NCBI RefSeq assembly: GCF_007746795.1
Contig: NZ_CP036343.1
Coordinates: 6,751,096 to 6,815,095, forward strand
Reading direction: 5' to 3'
DNA length: 64,000 nt
Origin: Gimesia algae
Lineage (GTDB): Bacteria; Planctomycetota; Planctomycetia; Planctomycetales; Planctomycetaceae
A program made the position numbers and the translations under genes. Below are positions 46,702 through 56,882 of the stretch, one piece after another (within the stretch, counting starts at the first letter, position 1; each line of letters opens with the position of its first letter). Below the pieces are notes generated by a model that searched no databases, was not told where the DNA came from, and saw only the letters and a program-made list of their open reading frames with translations.

Positions 46702-49134
46702 TCAATCGGAACGGGGTTCACGGCCGAGTCTTTTTTCCACCGCCAGCACGTGCTGGGTCGTCTTCAGCACCGTGTCCGGGTTGAGACTCATCGAGTCGAT
46801 GCCAAGCTCGACCAGGAACTCGGCCATTTCGGGGTAATCGGACGGCGCCTGGCCACACAGGCCGCTGTGGCGTTCGTTACGGCGACAGCCTTCCACCGCC
46901 AGGCGAATCATTTCTTTGACACCCGCGTCTCGCTCGTCGAAATCGAAGGCGACGATTTCCGAATCGCGGTCGACCCCTAACGTCAATTGTGTCAGATCAT
47001 TCGAGCCGATCGAAAACCCGTCGAACAGTTTGGCGAACGCATCGATTTGCACGACGTTGTTGGGAATCTCGCACATCACGTATATTTCGAGTCCACTCTC
47101 ACCGCGCACCAAACCGTGTTCGGCCATCGTGGCCAACACGGTTTCGCCTTCGTTCACTCGACGACAGAAGGGGATCATCAGCTTCACGTTGGTCAGGCCC
47201 ATCCCGTCACGCACGCGCTGCATGGCGGCGCATTCCAGGGAAAAACCTTCGGCGTAAGCCGGGTGTGCGTAACGAGACGCACCGCGGAAGCCTAGCATCG
47301 GGTTGTCCTCTTCAGGTTCAAACCAACGTCCGCCCAGCAGCGAAGCGTACTCATTCGTTTTGAAGTCCGACATCCGGACCACAACCGGCCTGGGATAGAA
47401 AGCGGCGGCAATGGTGCCGACTCCTTCGGAGAGTCTTTGAATGAAGAATTCCGCTGGACTGTCGTAGTAGCGAGTCAGGTGTTCGATCTCCGCTCGCTCA
47501 TCGGCCTCTTCGATACGCTCCGGGTGCAGCAGCGCCATGGGATGGGCCTTGATGTATTCATTGATAATGAACTCCATCCGGGCCAGACCCACACCATCGT
47601 TGGGTAGAAAGCTTGTCTTGAAAGCAAGTTCCGGGTTACCGAGGTTGATCATGATTTCAGTTGCCGGACGCCGCAAACCTGCCAGATCGGTTTCAATCAC
47701 CTCAAAGGGCACCTCGCCGGCATACACACGGCCGACATCACCTTCGGCGCAGGACACGGTGACCACATCACCGGTAGGAATCTGAACCGTCGCGTCCCCC
47801 GCACCAACCACGGCGGGGATGCCCAACTCGCGCGAGATGATCGCCGCGTGGCACGTCCGCCCGCCGCGATTGGTGACGATGGCCGCCGCGTTTTTCATCA
47901 CCGGTTCCCAGTCGGGCGTGGTCGTGTCGGCAACCAGCACTTCGCCTTCCTGGAAATCGGCAAGATGCGCGACGTCGGAAATTATGCGTGCCTTGCCGGT
48001 AGAGATCTTGCCACCGACGGCCCGGCCTTCGGCCAGTGTGGTCTCGGGCTTACCGGTCAGTTCGTACTCTTCCAGCACGGTGTCCTTCTTTTGCGAAGCG
48101 ACCGTCTCGGGCCGAGCCTGCACCATGTACAGTTCGCCGTCCAGACCGTCCTTGGCCCATTCCATGTCCATCGGTTTGTCGTAGCCGGCCTTCTCACTGT
48201 AATGCATCTCAACCTTGATCGCGTATTCGGCCAACTTCAGCACCTCGTCGTCGCTGATGCAAAACCGGGCTTGTTCTTCGGCCGACGTCGGCACGTTGCG
48301 AGTCGATTCGCGTGTGCGGCCCTTGGCGTAAATCATCTTGATCTTCTTGCTGCCGAGCGTGCGTCGCAACACAGCGCGATGGCCTTGCTCGAACGTCGGT
48401 TTATGCACGTAAAACTCGTCCGGATCGACGGCACCCTGGACAACGTTTTCTCCCAAACCGTAGGCACCCGTAATGAACGCGACGTCACGAAATCCGGTTT
48501 CGGTATCCAACGAGAACATGACACCCGAGGCGGCAAGGTCCGATCGGATCATCTTCATCACACCGACCGAAAGGGCCACTTTGAAATGATCGAAGCCCTG
48601 ATCGACGCGGTAGTGAATCGCCCGGTCGGTGAACAAGCTGGCGAAGCAGCGTTTACAGGCATCCATGTATTCGGCTTCACCCTTGATATTCAGGTACGTG
48701 TCCTGCTGGCCGGCGAAGCTGGCGGTGGGCAGGTCTTCGGCGGTGGCTGAACTGCGGATAGCCAGACTCATATCCTCGCCATATTCACTGCGTAGAGCGT
48801 GGTAAGCATCGAGCATCTGATTTCGGATTCCATCGGGCAACGGCGTACCGTAGATGATCGACCGCGCCCGCGCGCCTCGGCGCGCCAAATCGCTCATATC
48901 ATCTGGATTCAGGTCATCCATCGCGTCGTGCAAAGCGTCCCATGCACCGACGGCGGCCAGCATATCGCGATAGGCTTCGGCCGTAATCGCAAAACCATTG
49001 GGAACTTTCACACCCTGCGGCGTCAGCTCGCGATACATTTCGCCCAGCGACGCGTTTTTGCCGCCCACCAACGGGACATCGTCGATGGTTAATTCGTTAA
49101 AAAATCGGACGTATCGTTTGCTGTCAGTCATCAT
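46702..49134 (-). CDS. ppsA: Phosphoenolpyruvate synthase
   Basis: An 810-aa PEP synthase that converts pyruvate and ATP to PEP, AMP and phosphate. The N-terminal ATP-grasp domain ([21 protein letters not shown]-like [25 protein letters not shown]), the phospho-His domain [21 protein letters not shown], and the C-terminal barrel with [18 protein letters not shown] and Cys in GLCGQAPSD are all present. Length is normal. It lies 30 nt after eno, as the last intact gene of the operon. GC-rich. Confidence 0.96.
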   Translation of the reverse strand: MMTDSKRYVRFFNELTIDDVPLVGGKNASLGEMYRELTPQGVKVPNGFAITAEAYRDMLAAVGAWDALHDAMDDLNPDDMSDLARRGARARSIIYGTPLPDGIRNQMLDAYHALRSEYGEDMSLAIRSSATAEDLPTASFAGQQDTYLNIKGEAEYMDACKRCFASLFTDRAIHYRVDQGFDHFKVALSVGVMKMIRSDLAASGVMFSLDTETGFRDVAFITGAYGLGENVVQGAVDPDEFYVHKPTFEQGHRAVLRRTLGSKKIKMIYAKGRTRESTRNVPTSAEEQARFCISDDEVLKLAEYAIKVEMHYSEKAGYDKPMDMEWAKDGLDGELYMVQARPETVASQKKDTVLEEYELTGKPETTLAEGRAVGGKISTGKARIISDVAHLADFQEGEVLVADTTTPDWEPVMKNAAAIVTNRGGRTCHAAIISRELGIPAVVGAGDATVQIPTGDVVTVSCAEGDVGRVYAGEVPFEVIETDLAGLRRPATEIMINLGNPELAFKTSFLPNDGVGLARMEFIINEYIKAHPMALLHPERIEEADERAEIEHLTRYYDSPAEFFIQRLSEGVGTIAAAFYPRPVVVRMSDFKTNEYASLLGGRWFEPEEDNPMLGFRGASRYAHPAYAEGFSLECAAMQRVRDGMGLTNVKLMIPFCRRVNEGETVLATMAEHGLVRGESGLEIYVMCEIPNNVVQIDAFAKLFDGFSIGSNDLTQLTLGVDRDSEIVAFDFDERDAGVKEMIRLAVEGCRRNERHSGLCGQAPSDYPEMAEFLVELGIDSMSLNPDTVLKTTQHVLAVEKRLGREPRSD

Positions 49135-49164
49135 CTGGTCTCCATAGGTTGGTGTCGTTGTTCG

Positions 49165-50466
49165 TTATTGATCCACGGCCGGCGGTCGCACGTAAGCTTG
49201 GCGTCCCGCATAGTGGGCAGCATCGCCCAGTTGCTCCTCGATGCGTAACAACTGGTTGTATTTTTCCACCCGTTCACCGCGCGCCGGCGCGCCGGATTTC
49301 AGGTGGCCAGCATCCATGGCAACGGTCAAGTCGGCGATGAAGCTATCCACCGTTTCGCCACTGCGATGCGAAACGAATGTGCCCCAGCCGTGATCCTGGG
49401 CCAAGCGCACCGCGGAGATCGTCTCGGTGACGGTGCCGATCTGATTGAGCTTGATCAGCACGGCATTGGCGATTTGCTCTTCAATGCCGCGCGCAATCAG
49501 TTTCGGATTGGTGCAGAAGACATCGTCCCCGACGAGCTCGATTTGCTCGCCCAAGGCAGCATTCAGTTGCTTCCACCCTGGCCAGTCGTCCTGGCTCATG
49601 CCATCTTCGAGCAACACGAGCGGATACGCCATGGTCAGTTTTTCGTAATAGGCCACCATCTCTTCCGGTTCCAGGTGGCGCTCTTCGCGACGCAAGTGAT
49701 AACAGCCGTTCTCGAAGAACTCGCTGGACGCCGGATCACAAGCGATTCCCATATCCTTTCCCGGTTGAAGGCCAGCTCTCGAGATCGCCTCGACAATCAA
49801 CTCGAACGGCTCTTCGTTGGACTTGACGTGCGGAGCAAAGCCGCCCTCATCGCCCACTCCCACCGACATGCCCTTTTCTTCCAACAAGTCGAGCAGGCAA
49901 TGGTAGACCTCGCTTCCCCACTCGAGCGCCTGCTGAAAACTTGCGGCACCGTAGGGAGCGATCATGAATTCCTGAAAGTCCGCGCCTTGCCAATGCGCAT
50001 GCACGCCGCCGTTCAGAATGTTCATATGGGGGACTGGCAAACGCATGGTCGAATCGCCACCCAGGGACCGATAGAGCGGGATGTTTTTCGCCACGGCGGC
50101 AGCGCGGGCCACCACCAAAGAAGCTCCGAGGATCGCATTCGCTCCCAATCGAGACTTATTCTCGGTTCCGTCCAACTCGATCATCCTCTGGTCGATCGCT
50201 TCCTGATCGGCGGCATCCATCCCAATGACGACCGGCGCGATCGAATCGTTGACGGCAGCGACGGCGTTCAATACACCTTTCCCGCGATACCGCTGCGGGT
50301 CGCCGTCACGTAGCTCGATCGCTTCTCGGCTGCCGGTCGAAGCGCCTGACGGGACGGCCGCCCTGGCCCACGCGCCACCAGCGAGCTGGCATTCCACTTC
50401 TACCGTCGGATTGCCGCGCGAGTCGAGAATCTCGCGGGCGAGTAACGTGCTGATGGTACTGCTCAT
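49165..50466 (-). CDS. eno: Enolase
   Basis: A 433-aa enolase, 2-phosphoglycerate to PEP. From ATG 50466 it starts SSTISTLLAREILDSRGNPTVEVEC; it has GAKPSGASTGSREA-like SGASTGSREAIELRDGD, the metal-binding LLEDGMSQDDW and VGDDVFCTN, and the signature VLIKLNQIGTVTET. The C-terminus SHRSGETVDSFIADL is complete. The start overlaps the ackA stop by 4 nt, which supports it over the longer open frame. Confidence 0.97.
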   Translation of the reverse strand: MSSTISTLLAREILDSRGNPTVEVECQLAGGAWARAAVPSGASTGSREAIELRDGDPQRYRGKGVLNAVAAVNDSIAPVVIGMDAADQEAIDQRMIELDGTENKSRLGANAILGASLVVARAAAVAKNIPLYRSLGGDSTMRLPVPHMNILNGGVHAHWQGADFQEFMIAPYGAASFQQALEWGSEVYHCLLDLLEEKGMSVGVGDEGGFAPHVKSNEEPFELIVEAISRAGLQPGKDMGIACDPASSEFFENGCYHLRREERHLEPEEMVAYYEKLTMAYPLVLLEDGMSQDDWPGWKQLNAALGEQIELVGDDVFCTNPKLIARGIEEQIANAVLIKLNQIGTVTETISAVRLAQDHGWGTFVSHRSGETVDSFIADLTVAMDAGHLKSGAPARGERVEKYNQLLRIEEQLGDAAHYAGRQAYVRPPAVDQ

Positions 50467-51680
50467 ATCTTTTCCGCTTTCGGTTGAGTCCGATTTTCTT
50501 GCGACGCTTGTTCCAGCACGGACTTCGTGTGACGGGCGATCATCAGATGCTCGTTTGTCGGGACCACCAATACACGGCACTCGGCATTGGCTACCGAAAT
50601 GCAATGCTCGTGACGTCGATTGCATGCCGGGTCAAAACGCACGCCAAGATGTTCCAATCCTTCACAGATCATGGCTCGCACGGGCGCGGCGTGCTCGCCG
50701 ATGCCGCCGGTAAAGACCAGTGTGTCGAGCCCGCTCAAGACAGCCGACAATCCTCCAATGGCCTTGTGAATCTGGTAAACAAATAATTCAACGGCCTCCC
50801 TACACTGCAAGTCTTGTGACGAATCGAGGAGATTTTCCATGTTCGAAGTCACGCCCGAAACACCCTGCAATCCGGCTTCGTGATTGACCAGACGTTCGAT
50901 GGCATCGTACCCGTACTCGCGAATCAGATAAACCAGCACGCCGGGATCGAGGTCGCCGCTTCGCGAACCCATCATCACTCCACCGGTCGGCGTAAAGCCC
51001 ATCGTGGTATCGAGCGGTATGCCATCGCGGATGGCGGTCAAACTGACGCCATTGCCGAGATGTGCAATGATCGTCCGCCCGATCTCCCTGTCGGTTAACT
51101 CGCCAAGCACATATTTGTAGGAAAGTCCGTGAAAGCCGTAGCGGCGCACTCCTTCGTCCCAGAATGAGTCGGCCAGGGGTAACCGCTTGGCAACATCAGG
51201 CATCCGGCTATGAAAAGCTGTATCGAAACAGGCGACTTGTGGCAAGTTTGGCAGACGAGCCGAAAGAGCGTCGATGCCCGCGAGTTTGGCGGGCAGGTGC
51301 AAGGGCGCCAAGTGAGTCAGCTTGCGAATCCGTTCCAACACCGTGGGCGTGATCAGCACCGGGTCTTGATAGTCGGATCCGCCGTGAACCACGAGATGGC
51401 CGGCGGCATCGGGTTGCGCCATATTGTGTTCGGCAAATCGTTTTAACAGAACATCCAGAGCGAGTTTATGGTTCGGGAATCGCTCCAACTCGACTTGTTC
51501 TAGCCGGTTCGCAACGCGCAAGCACAAGCGTCCTTGCGCGGCGGAGATTTCTTCGACCGTACCGTCAATGAGCAATCGTTCGCGTTCGTCTCCCAATTCG
51601 TACAGCGCCAGCTTCAACGACGAGGAGCCAGCGTTAATGCATAGGATGTGTTGCGACTCGGTCGCGGCTTGATCATTCAT
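50463..51680 (-). CDS. ackA: Acetate kinase
   Basis: A 405-aa kinase, acetyl phosphate plus ADP to acetate plus ATP. Motifs: CINAGSSSLKLALYEL at the N-terminus, HGGSDYQDPVLIT, CFDTAFHSRMP, RRYGFHGLSYKYV, IIAHLGNGVSLTAIRDG and FTGGIGEHAAPVRAMI. Length normal. Overlaps pta upstream (8 nt) and eno downstream (4 nt). Confidence 0.96.
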   Translation of the reverse strand: MNDQAATESQHILCINAGSSSLKLALYELGDERERLLIDGTVEEISAAQGRLCLRVANRLEQVELERFPNHKLALDVLLKRFAEHNMAQPDAAGHLVVHGGSDYQDPVLITPTVLERIRKLTHLAPLHLPAKLAGIDALSARLPNLPQVACFDTAFHSRMPDVAKRLPLADSFWDEGVRRYGFHGLSYKYVLGELTDREIGRTIIAHLGNGVSLTAIRDGIPLDTTMGFTPTGGVMMGSRSGDLDPGVLVYLIREYGYDAIERLVNHEAGLQGVSGVTSNMENLLDSSQDLQCREAVELFVYQIHKAIGGLSAVLSGLDTLVFTGGIGEHAAPVRAMICEGLEHLGVRFDPACNRRHEHCISVANAECRVLVVPTNEHLMIARHTKSVLEQASQENRTQPKAEKI

Positions 51681-52587
51681 TGGCGACTTCCGTCCAACAC
51701 TGGTGCATGATCGACGCGACGGCCACCGATGCCAGCCTCGCGGCGGGCGGATCGGATCGGGATGGCAAGACGATCGGCACCTTGGCTCCGATCACGACAC
51801 CGGCCAGCACGGCACCGGCCAAGTACTCCAGGTCCTTGGCCAGGATATTTCCGGAGTTCATATCGGGCGCCAGCAGAATGTCGACGTCGCCCGCCACGTC
51901 ACTTTCGATCTGCTTGGTTTCGGCGGCCTCCCGCGAGATTGCATTGTCGAAAGCCAACGGACCATCAACTAGTGCGTGGCGAATCTGTCCCCGCTGTGCC
52001 ATCTTGCTCAAACAGGCCGCCTCGACCGTGGAAGCGATCTCAGGCTTCACCACTTCAACCGCGGACAATGCCGCCACTTTCGGCTGTGAAACCCCCAGCA
52101 CGCGAGCTAGATCAACCGCGTTCTGAACAATGGCGGCTTTTTGGCTCAAAGCGGGCTCGATATTGATGGCGGCATCCGTCACGAATAACAGCTTGTGATA
52201 CGACGCCAATTCAACGACAAACACGTGGCTCAGCCGACGCTCGGTGCGAAGCCGAGCCAGTACCGGGTGGATTAGCACGTCCGTGTGCAGCCAGCCCTTC
52301 ATCAGACCGGTGACCTCGCCTGCAGCGGCCAGTTCCACTCCCTGTCGCGCCGCATCTTCTTCATGGATCGCTTCGACGATGCGATAACCATCCAAACGCA
52401 CACCTACCTGCTCGGCGGTCTGTTCGATCCGTTGCCGAATGCCAACGAACACCGGTTCGATCAAGCCCCGCTCCAGTGCTTGAGCCACCCCCTCCATGAC
52501 ATGCCGCTCGCCCACATCCACCACGGCCATCGACAACGGCGGAAACTGCGTTGCTCGCTCAATCAGCTTTTGGAGTTTGTCGCTCAT
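51673..52587 (-). CDS. pta: Phosphate acetyl/butyryltransferase
   Basis: A 304-aa PTA/PTB-family enzyme from ATG 52587 (MSDKLQKLIERATQFPPLSMAVVDV). The conserved ending LLAPDMNSGNILAKDLEYLAGAVLAGVVIGAKVPIVLPSRSD and VDGPLAFDNAIS are typical; the latter is the phosphotransbutyrylase-like loop. Next to ackA it most likely makes acetyl phosphate from acetyl-CoA; butyryl-CoA use cannot be excluded. Confidence 0.9.
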   Translation of the reverse strand: MSDKLQKLIERATQFPPLSMAVVDVGERHVMEGVAQALERGLIEPVFVGIRQRIEQTAEQVGVRLDGYRIVEAIHEEDAARQGVELAAAGEVTGLMKGWLHTDVLIHPVLARLRTERRLSHVFVVELASYHKLLFVTDAAINIEPALSQKAAIVQNAVDLARVLGVSQPKVAALSAVEVVKPEIASTVEAACLSKMAQRGQIRHALVDGPLAFDNAISREAAETKQIESDVAGDVDILLAPDMNSGNILAKDLEYLAGAVLAGVVIGAKVPIVLPSRSDPPAARLASVAVASIMHQCWTEVANE

Positions 52588-52643
52588 GATCTGTGGCCAT
52601 TTGTATTTCAGCCGGTGGGCTGCACCGGCATTGCGTCTCGATT

Positions 52644-53843
52644 TCAACCCAACCAACTACCTGGATTTCCCAATCGCCCAGCCAATGCCTCAAGAAAACG
52701 CGCCGAATCGGCTCCGAAAACGACACGGTGATCACAACTCATGGTGAATGTAGTTGCCGTTCCATCGTCCGCGCCGATGGCCAGGATGGCGGCGGCACCC
52801 AAAGGCACGATCGCCTCGAAGCTGTGGACGAAAGAAAAGGTGCCCAGATTGGAGACGTAAAAAGTTGCACCCTGGTAGTCCTCTGGCACGACACGGCGGC
52901 GTCTCACTTTGTCACGCAGAATTCTCCAATCTTCGGCGAGTTCCTCCAACGGCCGATTGGCCGCGTCTCGCAACACTGGGGTGAGCAGTCCACCTTCGAA
53001 GTCAACTGCGATACCCACGTCGACCCTGTCGCGGATCGCCAAACCACCGGGAGTATGGCAGGCATTAAACCGCGGAAACTCCTTCACGGTCAGGGCACAA
53101 GCCCGTGCCAATAGAAGCGTGAGAGAGGTTTTCGTTTCTTTGGAAGTGGCCTGTATCGCGTCCAGCGGAATGCGGGCGGTTACCCTGAAAGTCGGTGTGC
53201 CCCGTGTCGCGGTCATGCTGTCCGCAACGGCGCGGTGCATCGGGGAAAGCGGCTCGATCTGATAGGGCGGGGCAAAATGCAGATCCGGTGACCGAGGTTG
53301 GAGCGCAGTCGCTAGCACCTCGGCTGCATGGATCGTTCCACCAGCACCCGGGACCACATCAGCCAGATCGATGCCAAGATCAGCGGCGAGCATACGGGCA
53401 TATGGAGATGCGGGCCGGCGGTTCGTATCGGTAAGTGTTCTTGGCGTGATGCTCGGTGAACTCGGTGAAGTGGCTGCACGGGGAGCAGTTGTTGAAGGGG
53501 TTGCCGGATGCTTTGCAGGCCGCGCCCTTTCGACAGCAGGCTCAACCGGTGGCGTCTTTGGCTCGGTTTCCTCTTCGGAAACGGATGGCGTAACCACCTC
53601 CTCGGCTGAATCGATCAGGTAGCCAATCGTTTGTCGCACCGGGATGTCCGTTTCGATGGGCGCCAGCGGACCGGCAAGGAACCCGTCGACAAATGATTCG
53701 ACTTCCAGCACGGCTTTGTCCGTTTCGACTTCGGCCAGTACGTCGCCACGCTTGACGGGGTCGCCTGATTGCTTGAGCCACCGAACCAGGCGGCCCGTGG
53801 CCATTGTGTCCGACAATGCTGGCATGGGGACGGCTTGTTTCAT
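52644..53843 (-). CDS. pdhC: Pyruvate dehydrogenase E2 (dihydrolipoamide acyltransferase)
   Basis: A 399-aa E2 from ATG 53843. One lipoyl domain with K43 in EVETDKAVLEVES, a Pro/Ala/Thr-rich linker (about 85-135), an E3/E1-binding domain (ASPYARMLAADLGIDLADVVPGAGGTIHAAEV) and the catalytic domain ending SCDHRVVFGADSARFLEALAGRL, with His and the following Asp of the active site. Overlaps pdhB by 4 nt. No dihydrolipoamide dehydrogenase gene is in the window. Confidence 0.95.
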   Translation of the reverse strand: MKQAVPMPALSDTMATGRLVRWLKQSGDPVKRGDVLAEVETDKAVLEVESFVDGFLAGPLAPIETDIPVRQTIGYLIDSAEEVVTPSVSEEETEPKTPPVEPAVERARPAKHPATPSTTAPRAATSPSSPSITPRTLTDTNRRPASPYARMLAADLGIDLADVVPGAGGTIHAAEVLATALQPRSPDLHFAPPYQIEPLSPMHRAVADSMTATRGTPTFRVTARIPLDAIQATSKETKTSLTLLLARACALTVKEFPRFNACHTPGGLAIRDRVDVGIAVDFEGGLLTPVLRDAANRPLEELAEDWRILRDKVRRRRVVPEDYQGATFYVSNLGTFSFVHSFEAIVPLGAAAILAIGADDGTATTFTMSCDHRVVFGADSARFLEALAGRLGNPGSWLG

Positions 53844-54844
53844 GGTTTGACTCCAGGATCCGCCACCGAGCACAACTGTTGTGCAGCGCTGATGACGTCT
53901 TTCACCGTAGGTATGCTGGCCGACTCAAGCGAACCGTTGAATGGCGTCGGGATATCGAGCGCGGCTACTCGCTTTGCGGGAGCATCGAGACTAAAGAAAC
54001 AGCGTTCACTTAACGTCGCCGCGACTTCGGCCCCGGCTCCAGCGAATCGGCAGTCCTCTTCAACAACGATTAACCGGTGCGTCTTCTCGACCGAAGTTAC
54101 GCAGGTCTCCCAGTCGATGGGGCTCAGGCTACGCAGATCGATGACTTCCGCCTCAATTCTCTCATCCGCCAATTGCTGCGCCGCGCGCAAGCACAGTTCG
54201 ACGTTGCGCGAGTAGCTGACCAGCGTGACGTCTCGGCCGGCTCGGCAAACCGCGGCGCGATGCATTGGCAGAGGAACGGCTTCGACGTCCAGTGCTCCCT
54301 TACTGAAGTACAACAGATCGTGTTCGATCAAGATGATCGGATCGTCACTAGCAATCGCCTGCCGGAGTTGCCAATAGGCGTCCTGCGGAGTTGCGGGAAC
54401 TGCAATGCGCAGGCCCGGTACGTTCATCAGCGTATGCTCCAATCGCTGCGAATGCTGGGCGCCAAGTTGTTTCGCAACACCGCCGGGCATCCGGACCACC
54501 AATGGCATAGGGAATTGGCCGCCTGACATAAAAGGGATTTTGGCGGCCATGTTGACTAAGGGATCCAGCGCGAGCAGAGCGAAGTTGATGGTCATGATCT
54601 CCACAACAGGCCGCATGCCCGTCATCGCGGCGCCAACGCCCAGTCCTGTGAAACTGGTTTCGGAGATTGGCGTATCGCGTACCCGCAACGGTCCATACTT
54701 GGCATACAGTCCTTCGGTCACCCGGTAAGATCCGCCATAGAGACCGACGTCTTCTCCCAGTATGAACACGGAGTCATCCCCCGCCATCTCGGCGTCCAAA
54801 GCCCGATTGAGGGCCTGCCAGTAGAAAATGTCTTCCTTCGCCAT
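53840..54844 (-). CDS. pdhB: Pyruvate dehydrogenase E1 beta subunit
   Basis: A 334-aa transketolase-like beta subunit. Features: FILGEDVGLYGGSYRVTEGL, RVRDTPISETSFTGLGVGAAMTGMRPVVEIM, GGQFPMPLVVRMPGG and the C-terminal VVEEDCRFAGAGAEVAATL. It forms the ThDP site with the alpha subunit. 14 nt after pdhA. Confidence 0.95.
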   Translation of the reverse strand: MAKEDIFYWQALNRALDAEMAGDDSVFILGEDVGLYGGSYRVTEGLYAKYGPLRVRDTPISETSFTGLGVGAAMTGMRPVVEIMTINFALLALDPLVNMAAKIPFMSGGQFPMPLVVRMPGGVAKQLGAQHSQRLEHTLMNVPGLRIAVPATPQDAYWQLRQAIASDDPIILIEHDLLYFSKGALDVEAVPLPMHRAAVCRAGRDVTLVSYSRNVELCLRAAQQLADERIEAEVIDLRSLSPIDWETCVTSVEKTHRLIVVEEDCRFAGAGAEVAATLSERCFFSLDAPAKRVAALDIPTPFNGSLESASIPTVKDVISAAQQLCSVADPGVKP

Positions 54845-54858
54845 ACGATCCCCACGCT

Positions 54859-55911
54859 CTACGTCAGAGACTCATTGCGCCGATTAACATGCAAACATTG
54901 CCAGGCGTCAGCCATTTCCGGATCAGGACTTTGTTGCGCGAATTCGACCGCCTCCTGCACCAATTGCTGAACCTCACTCTTAATACCATCCACCTCCGCC
55001 GAATCCAGGTGTCCGGCACCCAACCCGTGTTCGGTGGCGTGGTGAATCGCGTCTTTTCCTACAACGGTCAGCTGCTCGTGGCTGGGATATGCTGGCACGG
55101 TTTCGCGAACAGCCATCGAGACGGGATCCGTCGATGCGTAGGCCCTCACCTCGATTTGGGGACGATAGCTTCCGGGGTCGGCCATCGAGTGGCCGCGTAA
55201 GCGGTAAGTTTCGCATTCAACCAAGCGCGGCCCACCACCAGTTCGAATCTCTCGCAGCATCCTGCTCGTTACCTCGTGTACCTTAAACACATCCATGCCG
55301 TCCACGCGCTCAGCGGGGATGTCATACGCTGCGGCTCGCCTAAAAACTTCAGTCACTGCCGAATGACGATGTATTTCCGTGCCGATTTGATAATGATTAT
55401 TCTCACAGACAAATAGCACAGGCAATCGCCACAGTGCGGCCATGTTCAGCGACTCGTGGAAGGTACCTTGATTCACCGCGCCATCGCCAAAGAAACAGAT
55501 CGCCACCTCGGGCAAGCCGCGCATCGCGATCGCGTAGCCGACGCCGATGGCCACAGGGTAGGTTTCACCCACAATCGCATAACCACCCATGAACCGACGC
55601 TCGCGATCGAACAAGTGCATCGATCCGCCCATTCCCCGACTAATCCCGTCACGACGGCCGAACAATTCGGCCATCACCTGTCGAGGCGGCGTGCCGCGAA
55701 CGAGGGCATGAACGTGTTCGCGATAAGTGCTAACGACATAGTCAGATGGTTCCGTCGCATGGATCACTCCAACGGCCACCGCTTCCTCGCCGGGGTACAA
55801 ATGCAGAAAGCCCGCGATGTTGCCCTTCGTGTACTGTTCCGCGGCTGCCTCCTCGAAGGCACGGGCCAGCAGCATATCGCGCAGAAATGCTCGCAGGGTA
55901 TCGCGATCCAT
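54859..55911 (-). CDS. pdhA: Pyruvate dehydrogenase E1 alpha subunit
   Basis: A 350-aa E1 alpha. The ThDP motif GDGAVNQGTFHESLNMAALWRLPVLFVCENN is complete; the YREHVHALVRGTP and GGSMHLFD loops match pyruvate-type enzymes. It oxidatively decarboxylates pyruvate and transfers acetyl to the lipoyl group of E2. It starts 1 nt after the CMD gene. Confidence 0.95.
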   Translation of the reverse strand: MDRDTLRAFLRDMLLARAFEEAAAEQYTKGNIAGFLHLYPGEEAVAVGVIHATEPSDYVVSTYREHVHALVRGTPPRQVMAELFGRRDGISRGMGGSMHLFDRERRFMGGYAIVGETYPVAIGVGYAIAMRGLPEVAICFFGDGAVNQGTFHESLNMAALWRLPVLFVCENNHYQIGTEIHRHSAVTEVFRRAAAYDIPAERVDGMDVFKVHEVTSRMLREIRTGGGPRLVECETYRLRGHSMADPGSYRPQIEVRAYASTDPVSMAVRETVPAYPSHEQLTVVGKDAIHHATEHGLGAGHLDSAEVDGIKSEVQQLVQEAVEFAQQSPDPEMADAWQCLHVNRRNESLT

Positions 55912-55912
55912 G

Positions 55913-56263
55913 TCAGGCGTCCTCTTCCGGCAGGAACTCGTCTAAAGCGTTCATCAACGGAACGAGATACATCAACGCGGGCCCGCCGTGCATCACCACG
56001 GCCATGAAGCCGGCTTCGACTATTTCATCGCGACTTGCCCCGGCCTTGATCGCATGCTTCACGTGCACGGCAATGCACCATTCACACTGTCCGGCCACAG
56101 ATATCCCCACGTTGATCAACTCCTTCTCCCGACTACTGAGCGCCGGGCCGGCCTCTGCCTTATTCATAAAGGACATAAAGGCATTGATTTCGGTCGGGTA
56201 CTTCTCCTTAAGCCGATGTGTAAGATCGGCAACTTCCTTCAGCTTGTCTCTCATTTCACCCAT
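55913..56263 (-). CDS. Carboxymuconolactone decarboxylase/AhpD-like protein
   Basis: A 116-aa CMD-fold protein with the AhpD-type C60-x2-C63-x3-H67 motif (CEWCIAVHVKHAIKAGASRDEI). AhpD proteins can reduce peroxiredoxins through lipoyl groups of 2-oxoacid dehydrogenase E2. It is the first gene of the pdhABC operon and would fit such a link, given the peroxiredoxin nearby; this is inference. Confidence 0.85.
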   Translation of the reverse strand: MGEMRDKLKEVADLTHRLKEKYPTEINAFMSFMNKAEAGPALSSREKELINVGISVAGQCEWCIAVHVKHAIKAGASRDEIVEAGFMAVVMHGGPALMYLVPLMNALDEFLPEEDA

Positions 56264-56469
56264 TATGTCTTTCTCCTACCACGCCTATCCTGGTTTGTTA
56301 CTCCTCTTCGCAGCACGTCACTCCGCAGCGCGAATCCAATGGCATGTAACAGACCCTCTTCGATCCCTCCCACGGCGAACCCGCGTAGATCAACGTGGTT
56401 GGTACCCGCTCAAGGCCTGACCACGCCGGTCAACCCTCCCAATCCACACATCCCTAAGTGTAGCTGAGA

Positions 56470-56882
56470 TGCGCGGCGATGCAACGGTTTTCTTGCCCCC
56501 CCGCAAGAAAACCAAAATATCTTGGGAATCGGGCTCGAAATCCCTCGCCGGTGACTAGCTTTGGGCCGAATTGGGCTCCCGAGCAGCCCGACTCCGGCCA
56601 ACAGACTCAGCACGGCCTGCAAACGTGGTCCGAATGCGCCACGTGGCACACTTCGGGTTTGATGTCGAACGACTCGTTGACCTTCTCCGGCGGCACCAAG
56701 TCGCGGTGGTGCGGCTTGTGACCCGACTGCCCACCACGCTTCTTGCCGGTGGGACGTTTCGGCAGCGCACGCTTGACCGACGGCGGGTCGGACGAGGACG
56801 GATTCGAGGAGTTGGAGGAATTCTGGTTCAGACGCGTCTTGAGTTCGGCAGCCTCGCGCTTGGAGATGTGCGTGCAAAAGCG
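56470..56882 (-). pseudogene. IS66 TnpC N-terminal remnant
   Basis: One frame reads ISKREAAELKTRLNQNSSNSSNPSSSDPPSVKRALPKRPTGKKRGGQSGHKPHHRDLVPPEKVNESFDIKPEVCHVA, typical of IS66 TnpC. A stop and frame change follow, with AVLSLLAGVGLLGSPIRPK in another frame. Cut at 56882 by the ISL3 element. Confidence 0.75.

Noticed and set aside
46539..46721. 60-aa minus-strand frame between ldh and ppsA
   Set aside because: It overlaps the ppsA end, has no SD and no recognisable family, though its composition is not clearly non-coding.
47848..48750. 300-aa plus-strand frame inside ppsA
   Set aside because: Antisense of an intact, highly conserved PEP synthase.
49303..50313. 336-aa plus-strand frame inside eno
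   Set aside because: Antisense of an intact enolase.
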